DNA from: Streptomyces sp. A2-16
GTDB taxonomy: Bacteria > Actinomycetota > Actinomycetes > Streptomycetales > Streptomycetaceae
Length of the DNA: 64,000 nt
Reading direction: 5' to 3'
Assembly (NCBI RefSeq): GCF_018128905.1
Contig: NZ_CP063808.1
Coordinates: 8,060,001 to 8,124,000, forward strand
The translations under genes and the position numbers were made by a program. The notes under the pieces were generated by a model. It was not told the DNA's origin, did not search any database, and saw only the letters and a list, made by a program, of their open reading frames with translations. Within the stretch, counting starts at the first letter, position 1. Each line of letters opens with the position of its first letter. Of the stretch, positions 25,798 through 33,604 are shown in pieces.

Positions 25798-26448
25798 ATG
25801 GTTCCCACCGACCGTCTCCTCGCCTTCGCGGCCATGTCGTTCCTGCTGATCGTGGTCCCAGGACCCAGCGTGCTGTTCGTGATCGGCCGGGCCCTCGCCC
25901 AGGGCCGGCGTGCCGCCCTGACCACGGTGGCGGGCAACACGGCCGGCGCCTACGTGCTGGTCCTCGCCGTGGCGTTCGGGGTCGGCTCGATCGTGGAGCG
26001 CTCGGTCCTGGTCTTCACCGCGCTCAAGCTCGCCGGTGCCGCCTACCTCGTGTACCTGGGCGTCAAGGCGTGGCGCGGCCGCGGGTCGCTGCGGGCGGCG
26101 TTCGCCGAGGACGTGGCGGCCACCGCGGCGGGGCACGGGGGTCTGCGCACGTTCGGGGAGGGGTTCGCGGTCGGGGTGACCAACCCCAAGACGATCGTGT
26201 TCTTCGCCGCCGTGCTGCCGCAGTTCGTGGACCGCGATCACGGTCATGTGACCGCGCAGATGCTGCTGCTCGGGCTGGTGTTCAACGTCATCGCGCTGAT
26301 CTCCGACGCCGTGTGGGGGCTGGTCGCGGCGACCGCTCGGGGCTGGTTCGCGCGCTCGCCGCGCCGCCTCTCCCTGGTGGGCGGGGTCGGCGGGCTGACC
26401 ATGATCGGGCTGGGTGTGACGGTGGCGGTGACGGGCCGGAAGGACTGA
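25798..26448 (+). CDS. LysE/RhtB-family amino acid exporter
   Basis: This is a six-helix exporter of 216 residues. The N-terminal family motif PGPSVLFVIGRALAQGRRAAL is clear at ~residues 23-43; helices follow through LVFTALKLAGAAYLVYLGVKAW. The central GVTNPKTIVFFAAVLPQFV matches the NPK..FF..LPQF motif, and two C-terminal helices complete the protein. Substrates are probably amino acids or derivatives. The ATG at 25798 is the first good start, although the ribosome binding site is poor. It is convergent with the SDR gene (4-bp gap). A second LysE-family gene is at 51786-52397. Confidence 0.9.
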   Translation: MVPTDRLLAFAAMSFLLIVVPGPSVLFVIGRALAQGRRAALTTVAGNTAGAYVLVLAVAFGVGSIVERSVLVFTALKLAGAAYLVYLGVKAWRGRGSLRAAFAEDVAATAAGHGGLRTFGEGFAVGVTNPKTIVFFAAVLPQFVDRDHGHVTAQMLLLGLVFNVIALISDAVWGLVAATARGWFARSPRRLSLVGGVGGLTMIGLGVTVAVTGRKD

Positions 26449-26452
26449 GGGC

Positions 26453-27379
26453 TCAGACCTTCAGCGCGTCGTACGCCACCCCCGTGAGCTGCTCCGATGC
26501 GACCCACAGGCGGTGGGACGCCTGGTCGTTGCGGGTCCAGGAGGCCCGCCTGGAGGGGGCCGGGGACCCGCGCCACCCCGCCAGGGCGGGACCGGTGAAG
26601 GAGTCGGGGAGCACGCCGGGGGCGGTGGCCGCGTAGAGGGTGGGCAGGGCTCCGGCGTCGGCGGACTGGGCGAAGAAGCGGTTGCCGATCTCCATGAAAC
26701 GTTCCGCCGCCCTGCGGCCGGCCATCCTGGGGCCCGTCGCCTGGAGGTTGGTGGCCGCGTAGCCGGGGTGCGCCGCCGCCGCGATCACGTCCGAGCCGTG
26801 CGCCGCCAGCCTGCGGGCCAGTTCGTGGACGAAGAGCAGGTTGGCGGTCTTGGAGCGGGCGTAGGCGATCCAACGCCGGTAGCGGCGCTCGCTGTTGAGG
26901 TCGTCGATGTCGATGTTGGCCAGCGTGTGCGCCGTGCTGGAGACGGTCACGACGCGCGCGGCGGGGGTCGCGAGCAGCGTCGGCAGCAGGAGGCCGGTGA
27001 GCGCGAAGTGGCCCAGGTGGTTGGTGCCGAACTGGGTCTCGAAGCCGTCCGCGGTCGTGCCGTACGGCAGCGCCATCACGCCCGCGTTGTTGATCAGCAG
27101 GTCGAGGCGGTCGTAGGGATACGTCGCCGCGAACTCCCGTACGGAGGCCAGGTCCCCGAGGTCCAGCCGGGCGAACTCCGCCTCCACGCCCGGAACCTCG
27201 CCGACCAGCCGGTCCCGGGCCTGGACACCGCGCGCCTCGCTGCGGCAGGCGAGGACCACGCGGGCGCCCCGGCGGGCGAGTTCCCGCGCGGTGACGTACC
27301 CGATCCCACTGTTGCCCCCGGTGACGACGGCCACCCGCCCGCTCTGATCGGGAACGTCCTCGACACTCCACCCTGACAT
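26453..27379 (-). CDS. Short-chain dehydrogenase/reductase
   Basis: This SDR of 308 residues is close to the retinol-dehydrogenase-like/WW-oxidoreductase subgroup. The cofactor motif TGGNSGIGYVTA (~22-33) is followed by a basic residue favouring NADP(H) (ACRSEARG), then NNAGVM, the catalytic Ser of VTVSSTAH, and the catalytic YARSK pair. The ATG at 27379 (MSGWSVEDVP) has GGAGGGAG upstream. Substrate unknown. The family often appears in Streptomyces as isolated housekeeping or detoxification genes. Confidence 0.9.
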   Translation of the reverse strand: MSGWSVEDVPDQSGRVAVVTGGNSGIGYVTARELARRGARVVLACRSEARGVQARDRLVGEVPGVEAEFARLDLGDLASVREFAATYPYDRLDLLINNAGVMALPYGTTADGFETQFGTNHLGHFALTGLLLPTLLATPAARVVTVSSTAHTLANIDIDDLNSERRYRRWIAYARSKTANLLFVHELARRLAAHGSDVIAAAAHPGYAATNLQATGPRMAGRRAAERFMEIGNRFFAQSADAGALPTLYAATAPGVLPDSFTGPALAGWRGSPAPSRRASWTRNDQASHRLWVASEQLTGVAYDALKV

Positions 27380-27530
27380 GACCGGGCTCCCTCCACAGCT
27401 GGGGTGGCTCCAGCCTACGAGCGCGGCACACCGGATGACATGCATTGGTCACAGGTTGAACACTTCACCTCCACAATCGCGATGTCGGCAATACGGTCAC
27501 CTCCACACGTAACACCTTCAGGGGGACGAG

Positions 27531-28022
27531 ATGACCAACCCGTACCAGACCCAGCCCGCCCCGCCGTGGCCGCCGGCGCCGCCGTCCGCTTCCAGGACCG
27601 CCCCCAAGTGGGCCCGGAAGAGATTCGTCCTGCCCGCCCTCGCGCTCGCGCTCTTCGTCGGCATCGGCATAGGCGCCGGTGACCAGGACGGGACGGCGGA
27701 CGACGCGAAGCCGGCCGCCGCCAAGCCGCAGCCGACGGTGACCGTGACGACGACCGCGACGACGACGGCGGCCCCGGAGCCGGAACCCGCGGCCACCGTG
27801 ACCGCCACCAGGACGGTCAAGGTCACCAGGACGGTCACGGCCCGCGCCGAGGCGGACACCGGCTCCGGGTCCGACGCGGGGTCCGACTCCGGGTCCGACA
27901 ACACCTACTACGCCAACTGCTCCGAGGCCCGTGCCGCCGGTGCCGCGCCCATTCGTCGCGGCGAGCCCGGGTACGCCTCCCACCTGGACCGGGACAACGA
28001 CGGGGTGGCCTGCGACAGCTGA
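27531..28022 (+). CDS. Membrane-anchored excalibur calcium-binding protein
   Basis: This 163-residue protein has a proline-rich cytoplasmic N-terminus, one membrane helix (FVLPALALALFVGIGIGAG, ~31-49), and a long Thr/Val/Ala low-complexity spacer with runs such as TVTVTTTATTT and SGSDAGSDSGSD. It ends in a C-terminal excalibur domain: YYANCSEARAAGAAPI...SHLDRDNDGVACDS, in which the DxDxDG loop binds Ca2+ and the two cysteines pair. The start is ATG 27531 with an AGGGGGACGAG site. Orientation is N-in, domain outside. The function of stand-alone excalibur proteins is unknown; a cell-wall role is likely. The next gene also carries this domain. Confidence 0.88.
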   Translation: MTNPYQTQPAPPWPPAPPSASRTAPKWARKRFVLPALALALFVGIGIGAGDQDGTADDAKPAAAKPQPTVTVTTTATTTAAPEPEPAATVTATRTVKVTRTVTARAEADTGSGSDAGSDSGSDNTYYANCSEARAAGAAPIRRGEPGYASHLDRDNDGVACDS

Positions 28023-28199
28023 AGCGGCGGCGCGAGGGTCGCGGAGAGCTACCTTCCGGTCACGTCACGTTCGCATCACGGGTTTCTCATGTCGCCGACA
28101 CGGCATGCGGGTCTCACTAGGTTCGTCACCTCATATCCGGCTGATCCGCACTTCTTGATCATGCAGACGGATATCGCCATGAACCCGGAAGGACCTGCT

Positions 28200-28601
28200 G
28201 TGAAACTGCTCAGCAAGCCCGGCGCCGTCGTCGTCGCCGCGCTGGCGCTGGCCGTGCTGCCGGGCGCCGCCTCGGCACACGACGGTGACCACCCGTTCGA
28301 GAACTGCACCGAGGCGTACGCCGCCGGCTACGCGAACATCCCCGAGGGCGACGAGCACTACGGCAGCCGGCTCGACCGGGACGGCGACGGCATCGGCTGC
28401 GACCGACCGCCCGCGGACTTCAAGGCGCACGACGACCAGGCGGCGGCAGCGGCCGACGACACCGGCGAGAAGGGCACGGACCTCGCCGAGACCGGTGGCG
28501 GCGGCGACACCACCGTGTATCTCGCCGCCGCGGGCTCGGCCGTCCTCCTCACCGGCGGCACGCTGGTGGCCTCGGCGCGCAGGCGCCGCGCCGCGCGCTG
28601 A
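28200..28601 (+). CDS. Secreted excalibur protein with LAETG sortase signal
   Basis: This is a secreted wall-sorted protein of 133 residues with a signal peptide (cleavage after AASA), an excalibur domain (FENCTEAYAAGYANIPEGD...LDRDGDGIGCDRP), and a charged linker. Its sorting signal is LAETGGGGDT, a hydrophobic helix VYLAAAGSAVLLTGGTLVA, and the basic tail SARRRRAAR. LAxTG motifs are recognised by class E sortases in Streptomyces, not clearly by the class F enzyme at 20098. GTG 28200 is preferred because GGAAGGA lies 6-7 nt upstream; an ATG at 28179 lacks a site. Confidence 0.88.
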   Translation: MKLLSKPGAVVVAALALAVLPGAASAHDGDHPFENCTEAYAAGYANIPEGDEHYGSRLDRDGDGIGCDRPPADFKAHDDQAAAAADDTGEKGTDLAETGGGGDTTVYLAAAGSAVLLTGGTLVASARRRRAAR

Positions 28602-28657
28602 GGCGCGACCACGGACACGGGATGCCGGGCGATCTCACGCACCACCGGCCGCCCGGC

Positions 28658-28949
28658 CCTTCAGCTCTCCCCGACACCCGGGTCGTCAAGACGCTCAACA
28701 CGATGCTCCACCCGGTGATGACCGCGCTCGCCGCGCTCGCGCAGCCACCGACCGCCTTCCTCTCCGGCGAGGACGCGGAGGCCAAGCAGGTCGTACGCGG
28801 GCTGCTCGCCGACCTCGGCCGGCAACAGGAGTGGATCACGGACCTCGGCGGGATCGAGACCGCGGGCGACCGAGGCCGCGATCCTGTTCGTGCCGCACGT
28901 GATCCGCTCCAGCGGGTTCGCGCCCTTCGCCGTCCCGATCACCCGCTGA
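28658..28949 (+). pseudogene. Remnant of an NADPH-dependent F420-reductase-like protein
   Basis: The C-terminal half of a dinucleotide-binding reductase (F420-dependent NADP oxidoreductase-like family) is recognisable. One frame reads DTRVVKTLNTM, then FLSGEDAEAKQVV and LGGIETA. Near 28865 the reading shifts to another frame that continues ATEAAILFVPHVIRSSG to a stop at 28947-28949. The N-terminal nucleotide-binding half and start codon are absent. This is a decayed fragment rather than a gene; the family assignment is by memory of conserved motifs. Confidence 0.6.
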
Positions 28950-28993
28950 GAGCCCGCCGCGCACTTCCCGAGGAAGCCCTCTCGAAAGAGCGA

Positions 28994-29028
28994 CACCCCC
29001 GGCACCCCCGGCACCCCCGGCACCCCCG
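28994..29028. repeat. 9-bp tandem repeat, about four units
   Basis: The unit CACCCCCGG is repeated three times perfectly with a partial fourth, in the non-coding region between the reductase remnant and the ppdK 3' end. Confidence 0.8.
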
Positions 29029-29037
29029 CACATGCTG

Positions 29038-29133
29038 GAGAGGGCGACACCCCCGCACAAGGGTGCCGCCCTCTCTTCGCGGTCCGGAGCCGTCGCCCAT
29101 CGGATGAGGGTCGGGGACGGGCGACGGCTCCGG
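29038..29133 (-). terminator. Two hairpins downstream of ppdK
   Basis: Hairpin one is 29038-29052 paired with 29061-29075 (15-bp arms, one mismatch that becomes a G-U pair in the leftward transcript). Hairpin two is 29084-29098 with 29119-29133 (15-bp perfect arms). Both lie within 120 bp past the ppdK stop and probably terminate it. Confidence 0.65.
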
Positions 29134-29154
29134 GGCTGCAGGGGCCGTGGAGGC

Positions 29155-31875
29155 CTACCGGTGGTCGCTCCCGTTCGCCGTGATCGCCGCGCGCCCCGCC
29201 TCCAGGCGGGCGACCGGGATACGGAACGGCGAGCAGGAGACGTAGTCCAGACCCACCTCGTGGAAGAAGTGGACCGACTCCGGGTCACCGCCGTGCTCGC
29301 CGCAGACGCCGAGCTTGAGGTCGGGGCGGGTCTTACGGCCCGCCTCCGCGGCCAGCTTCACGAGGGAGCCGACACCGTCCTTGTCGATCGTCTCGAACGG
29401 CGACACTCCGAAGATGCCCTTCTCCAGGTACGCCGTGAAGAACGAGGCCTCCACGTCGTCCCGGCTGAAGCCCCACACCGTCTGGGTGAGGTCGTTGGTG
29501 CCGAAGGAGAAGAACTCCGCCGCCTCCGCGATCTGACCGGCGGTCAGCGCGGCACGCGGGAGCTCGATCATCGTGCCGATCGCCAGCTTCAGCTCCACGC
29601 CCGTCGCCGCCTCGACCTCCGCGACGACCTGGTCGGCCTCCTCGCGGACGATCTCCAGCTCCTGGACGGTGCCGACGAGCGGGATCATGATCTCCGCGCG
29701 CGGGTCGCCCTTGGCGTTCTTGCGTTCGGCCGCCGCCTCGGCGATCGCGCGGACCTGCATGGTGAACAGGCCGGGGATGACCAGGCCCAGACGCACGCCG
29801 CGCAGGCCCAGCATCGGGTTCTGCTCGTGCAGCCGGTGCACGGCCTGCAGCAGCCGGAGTTCGTTCTCGTGCGGCTCCTGGCGGGACTCCGCCAGCGCCA
29901 CGCGGACCGACAGCTCGGTGATGTCGGGGAGGAACTCGTGCAGCGGCGGGTCCAGCAGCCGTACCGTCACCGGCAGCCCGTCCATCGCCGAGAACAGCTC
30001 CACGAAGTCCTGCTTCTGCAGCGGGAGCAGCGCCTTCAGCGACTCCTCGCGCTCCGCCTCCGTGTCGGCCAGGATGAGGCGCTCGACCAGCTCACGGCGA
30101 TCGCCGAGGAACATGTGCTCGGTACGGCACAGACCGATGCCCTGCGCCCCGAAGCGGCGGGCGCGCAGCGCGTCCTCGGCGTTGTCCGCGTTGGCACGCA
30201 CCCGCAGGCGGCGCTTGCGGTCGGCGAACGCCATGATCCGGTGCACGGCCTCGACCAGCTCGTCGGCGTCGTTGGCGCCCGCGTGCATCCGGCCCTCGAA
30301 GTACTCCACGACCGGCGACGGCACGACCGGCACCTCACCGAGGTACACCTTGCCGCTGGAGCCGTCGATGGAGATGAGGTCGCCCTCCTCCACCACATGC
30401 CCGCCCGGCACGGTCATCCGGCGCCGCTTGGTGTCGACCTCCAGCTCCTCCGCGCCGCAGACACAGGTCTTGCCCATGCCGCGCGCGACGACGGCCGCGT
30501 GGGAGGTCTTGCCGCCGCGCGAGGTCAGGATGCCCTCGGCCGCGATCATGCCGTCGAGGTCGTCGGGGTTGGTCTCCCGGCGGACCAGGATGACCTTCTC
30601 GCCCGAACGCGACCACTTCACCGCGGTGTACGAGTCGAAGACCGCCTTGCCGACGGCCGCGCCCGGCGAGGCCGCGATGCCCCGGCCGACCTGCGCGACC
30701 TTGGTGTTCTCGTCGAAGCGCGGGAACATCAGCTGGGCCAGCTGGGCGCCGGTGACACGCTGGAGCGCCTCGGCCTCGTCGATGAGCCCCTGGTCCACGA
30801 GCTGTGTGGCGATCCGGAAGGCCGCACCCGCCGTGCGCTTGCCGACCCGGGTCTGGAGCATCCACAGCTGACCGCGCTCGATCGTGAACTCGATGTCGCA
30901 GAGGTCCTTGTAGTGGTTCTCCAGCGTCTCCATGATCTGCATCAGCTGGTCGTACGACTTCTTGTCGATCTGCTCCAGCTCCGCGAGCGGGACGGTGTTG
31001 CGGATGCCCGCGACGACGTCCTCGCCCTGGGCGTTCTGGAGGTAGTCGCCGTAGACGCCCTGGTGGCCGGAGGCGGGGTCACGGGTGAAGGCGACGCCGG
31101 TGCCGGAGTCGGGGCCGAGGTTGCCGAAGACCATCGAGCAGACGTTGACCGCGGTGCCGAGGTCGCCGGGGATGCGCTCCTGGCGGCGGTAGAGCTTGGC
31201 GCGGTCGGTGTTCCAGGAGTCGAAGACCGCGTGGATGGCGAGGTCCATCTGCTCGCGCGGGTCCTGCGGGAAGTCCCGGCCCGCCTCCTTCTTGACGATC
31301 TTCTTGAAGGCGGTGACGAGCTTCTTGAGGTCGGCGGCCTCCAGGTCGGTGTCGACCGTGACCTTCTTGACCTCCTTGGCCCTCTCGAGGGCCTCCTCGA
31401 AGAGGTCGCCGTCGACGCCGAGGACGGTCTTGCCGAACATCTGGATGAGGCGTCGGTAGGAGTCCCAGGCGAAACGGTCGTCGCCGGCCTGCTTGGCGAG
31501 ACCCTGGACCGACTTGTCGGAGAGACCGATGTTCAGGACCGTGTCCATCATTCCGGGCATGGAGAACTTCGCGCCGGAGCGGACCGAGACGAGCAGCGGG
31601 TCGTCGGCCTGGCCGAGCTTCTTGCCCATGCGGGCCTCCAGCGCGTCGAGGTGCGCACTCACCTCGTCACGCAGTGCCGCCGGCTCCTCGCCGCTGTCGA
31701 GGTAGACCTTGCAGGCTTCGGTCGTGATGGTGAAGCCGGGGGGAACGGGGAGTCCCAGGTTGGTCATCTCGGCGAGGTTCGCGCCCTTGCCACCCAGGAG
31801 GTCCTTGAGGTCCTTGTTTCCCTCGGTGAAGTCGTAGACGAACTTCGCTACGTGGGGTTCTTTGTTTTCCGACAC
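29155..31875 (-). CDS. ppdK: Pyruvate, phosphate dikinase
   Basis: PPDK interconverts pyruvate + ATP + Pi with phosphoenolpyruvate + AMP + PPi, linking glycolysis and gluconeogenesis. At 906 residues it is full length. The N-terminal ATP-grasp region (GGKGANLAEMTNLGLPVPPGF) comes first. The phosphohistidine domain has the catalytic His in SRGGKTSHAAVVARGMG, and the C-terminal PEP/pyruvate TIM barrel has GLCRTEHMF and the late GVCGEHGGDPESV motif with its catalytic cysteine. Start chosen: GTG 31875 (VSENKEPHVAKFVYDF) with GAGGGAG upstream; the frame continues 17 codons further without a better site. Palindromes lie ~50-100 bp upstream. Confidence 0.96.
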   Translation of the reverse strand: MSENKEPHVAKFVYDFTEGNKDLKDLLGGKGANLAEMTNLGLPVPPGFTITTEACKVYLDSGEEPAALRDEVSAHLDALEARMGKKLGQADDPLLVSVRSGAKFSMPGMMDTVLNIGLSDKSVQGLAKQAGDDRFAWDSYRRLIQMFGKTVLGVDGDLFEEALERAKEVKKVTVDTDLEAADLKKLVTAFKKIVKKEAGRDFPQDPREQMDLAIHAVFDSWNTDRAKLYRRQERIPGDLGTAVNVCSMVFGNLGPDSGTGVAFTRDPASGHQGVYGDYLQNAQGEDVVAGIRNTVPLAELEQIDKKSYDQLMQIMETLENHYKDLCDIEFTIERGQLWMLQTRVGKRTAGAAFRIATQLVDQGLIDEAEALQRVTGAQLAQLMFPRFDENTKVAQVGRGIAASPGAAVGKAVFDSYTAVKWSRSGEKVILVRRETNPDDLDGMIAAEGILTSRGGKTSHAAVVARGMGKTCVCGAEELEVDTKRRRMTVPGGHVVEEGDLISIDGSSGKVYLGEVPVVPSPVVEYFEGRMHAGANDADELVEAVHRIMAFADRKRRLRVRANADNAEDALRARRFGAQGIGLCRTEHMFLGDRRELVERLILADTEAEREESLKALLPLQKQDFVELFSAMDGLPVTVRLLDPPLHEFLPDITELSVRVALAESRQEPHENELRLLQAVHRLHEQNPMLGLRGVRLGLVIPGLFTMQVRAIAEAAAERKNAKGDPRAEIMIPLVGTVQELEIVREEADQVVAEVEAATGVELKLAIGTMIELPRAALTAGQIAEAAEFFSFGTNDLTQTVWGFSRDDVEASFFTAYLEKGIFGVSPFETIDKDGVGSLVKLAAEAGRKTRPDLKLGVCGEHGGDPESVHFFHEVGLDYVSCSPFRIPVARLEAGRAAITANGSDHR

Positions 31876-31925
31876 GGGTCTCGACTCCCTCGAGGACGCG
31901 GTGGCTGCCCTGACGGCGAGGAACA

Positions 31926-31975
31926 TACCCAGATCGAAGGCTTCTGGGTACGTCTACTCGGGCGTCATACGCCCG
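31926..31975. promoter_or_regulatory. Paired inverted repeats upstream of ppdK
   Basis: TACCCAGA-n9-TCTGGGTA (8-bp arms, 31926-31950) is followed after 8 bp by CGGGCGT-CAT-ACGCCCG (7-bp arms, 31959-31975). Both are perfect and lie 51-100 bp upstream of the ppdK GTG, so they are candidate operators or leader hairpins. Confidence 0.4.
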
Positions 31976-32127
31976 TAACCAGTCGTCCGCCAGCGGATCG
32001 AAAGTCAAAGCTTGGCAAGCGACAGGGCCCTGATGTTTTCACTTCTTGAACGCAGCACTCCCCAGAGACCGCCAGAATCGCTCATCTGAGCGGCATGAGG
32101 CACGCCTGATTTCGGTCGATGAACGAT

Positions 32128-32156
32128 CAAGGGGTGGCACTGAGTGCCACCCCTTG
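32128..32156 (-). terminator. Strong terminator hairpin downstream of the ROK gene
   Basis: A perfect inverted repeat with 13-bp arms and a 3-nt loop lies 125 bp past the ROK stop codon. Confidence 0.6.
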
Positions 32157-32281
32157 GAGAAGTGCAGTCGCCCAAGATCCGCTCATTCGAGCGCGACCCC
32201 TATCAGGCGTGGCGAGAATCACGCTGCCACAGCGGCCCGGATTTCACCATGCGGACGCGCCTCGGGACGGAAACACGGACG

Positions 32282-33484
32282 TCATACGCCCATCGCCAGC
32301 AACCGCTCCTCGACCCGCTCGGGTGCGTACAGATGCTCCACCACCAGCGCACCCGCCCCGACCAGCCCGGCCCGCTCCCCCAGCCGTGACGTCACGACCT
32401 CGAGGCGGGCGGTGGAGCGTGGCAGCGCCCGCTGGTACAGCAGCTCCCGGACACCCGTGAGGAAGGGGGTTCCGGCCAAATCTCCCGCGATCATCAGGAC
32501 CCCGGGGTTGAGCAGGGTCACGACGGTCGCCAGGACGTCCCCGACCTGCCGCCCCGCCTCGCGCGCGAGCGCCGCCGCCTCCGGGTGCCCGGACGCCAGC
32601 AGGTCCCGCACATCCGAGCCCGAGGCCGCCGGCACCCCGGCCGCCGCCAGCCGTCGGGCCACGGCGCCGCCGCTCGCGACGGCGGCGAGACAGCCGTAGG
32701 AACCGCACCGGCACAGCGCCTCGGCGCCGGCCGGCACCCGGATGTGGCCCAGGTCGCCCGCGCCGCCGTCGACGCCCCGGTAGATCGAGCCGTCGACCAC
32801 GACTCCGGCGCCGATGCCGGTCGAGACCTTGACCAGGACGAAGGCCGAGCAGTCGGGGCGGGCGGTGCGCTGTTCGCCGTACGCCATGAGGTTGGCGTCG
32901 TTGTCGACGAGCACGGGGACCGGGCCCGCCCCGGTGTGCTCGATGAAGGACCGGGCGAGGCGGCCTCGTATGTCGTAGCCGTCCCAGCCGGGCATGATCG
33001 GCGGCTGCACGACCCGGCCGCTGTCCATGTCGACCGGGCCCGGGACGGCGAGCCCGATGCCGCAGACCTCTTCCGGCCGTTGTCCCGCCTTCTCCAGCAG
33101 TTCGGCGAACCAGCGGCCCAGCTCGCCGAGCACGGCGTCCGGGCCGTCCTCGATCACCAGGGTGCCGCTGTGCTCGGCGAGGATCTCGCCGGTCAGGGAG
33201 AGCACGCACGCACGCGCGTGGCGGGTCTCCAGATCGGCGGCCAGGACGACGGCGTGGGCGTCGTCGAACTCCAGGGTGATGGAGGGGCGGCCGCCCAGCG
33301 GGGAGTCGACGGGGCCTCCGGCGCCCTCGCGGAGCCAGCCCGCGCGGAAGAGGCGGTCGAGGCGCTGGCCGACGGTCGCCCGGGACAGTCCGGTGGCCTG
33401 CTGGAGCGCTCCGCGCGTGACGGCTCGCCCGCTGCGGACCAGTTCGAGCAGATCTCCGGCGCCGGTCTGACTCCGTCCAGCCAT
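32282..33484 (-). CDS. ROK-family transcriptional regulator
   Basis: This sugar-responsive repressor of the NagC/XylR ROK type has 400 residues. The N-terminal winged helix-turn-helix is GALQQATGLSRATVGQRLDRLFRAGWL (~25-51). The ROK sugar-kinase-fold domain follows, with VVLAADLETRHARA, IGLAVPGPVD, VDNDANLMAYGEQ and GIGAGVVVDGSIYRG. The zinc-binding segment reads CRCGSYGCLAA, keeping the cysteines of the ROK signature. ATG 33484 has AAGGGGG 5 nt upstream. It is divergent from a two-gene glycoside hydrolase operon, with a 17-bp inverted repeat at that operon's predicted transcription start, so it probably controls it in response to a sugar. Confidence 0.92.
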   Translation of the reverse strand: MAGRSQTGAGDLLELVRSGRAVTRGALQQATGLSRATVGQRLDRLFRAGWLREGAGGPVDSPLGGRPSITLEFDDAHAVVLAADLETRHARACVLSLTGEILAEHSGTLVIEDGPDAVLGELGRWFAELLEKAGQRPEEVCGIGLAVPGPVDMDSGRVVQPPIMPGWDGYDIRGRLARSFIEHTGAGPVPVLVDNDANLMAYGEQRTARPDCSAFVLVKVSTGIGAGVVVDGSIYRGVDGGAGDLGHIRVPAGAEALCRCGSYGCLAAVASGGAVARRLAAAGVPAASGSDVRDLLASGHPEAAALAREAGRQVGDVLATVVTLLNPGVLMIAGDLAGTPFLTGVRELLYQRALPRSTARLEVVTSRLGERAGLVGAGALVVEHLYAPERVEERLLAMGV

Positions 33485-33528
33485 GCGCACCCCCTTGTGT
33501 TTCTCAACTCTGCATTACATATTGGGTT

Positions 33529-33579
33529 TTGCGTGTTAAATAGACGTAACCCTACGGTAGCCCTGACCGAACCGGTCAG
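33529..33579 (+). promoter_or_regulatory. Promoter and candidate ROK operator of the glycosidase operon
   Basis: TTGCGT (33529-33534) and TACGGT (33553-33558) are 18 bp apart in an AT-rich island. Directly downstream CTGACCG-AAC-CGGTCAG (33563-33579) forms a perfect 7-bp-arm inverted repeat at the expected start of transcription, a position suited to repression. Confidence 0.45.
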
Positions 33580-33604
33580 CCATACGTCTTTCGGGGAGCC
33601 CCGA

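Larger units (their letters stand above)
31876..32281. other. 406-bp intergenic region between ppdK and the ROK regulator
   Basis: No convincing gene lies here. The ppdK-proximal part holds two inverted repeats (31926-31950 and 31959-31975) that may be promoter-associated. The middle has a strong 13-bp-arm hairpin (32128-32156), probably the terminator for the ROK gene. The stretch 31990-32130 is AT-richer than its surroundings and could contain the ppdK promoter or a small RNA, but I cannot support either from sequence alone. No tRNA cloverleaf was seen. Confidence 0.6.

Noticed and set aside
29032..32049. A 1005-codon open frame on the plus strand
   Set aside because: It is antisense to ppdK, which has full catalytic motifs; the antisense frame has low-complexity Arg/Leu/Val-rich sequence typical of high-GC shadows and no ribosome binding site.
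31990..32281. tRNA or riboswitch in the ppdK-ROK gap
   Set aside because: No cloverleaf, CCA end or known riboswitch core could be identified; only a terminator-type hairpin is clear.
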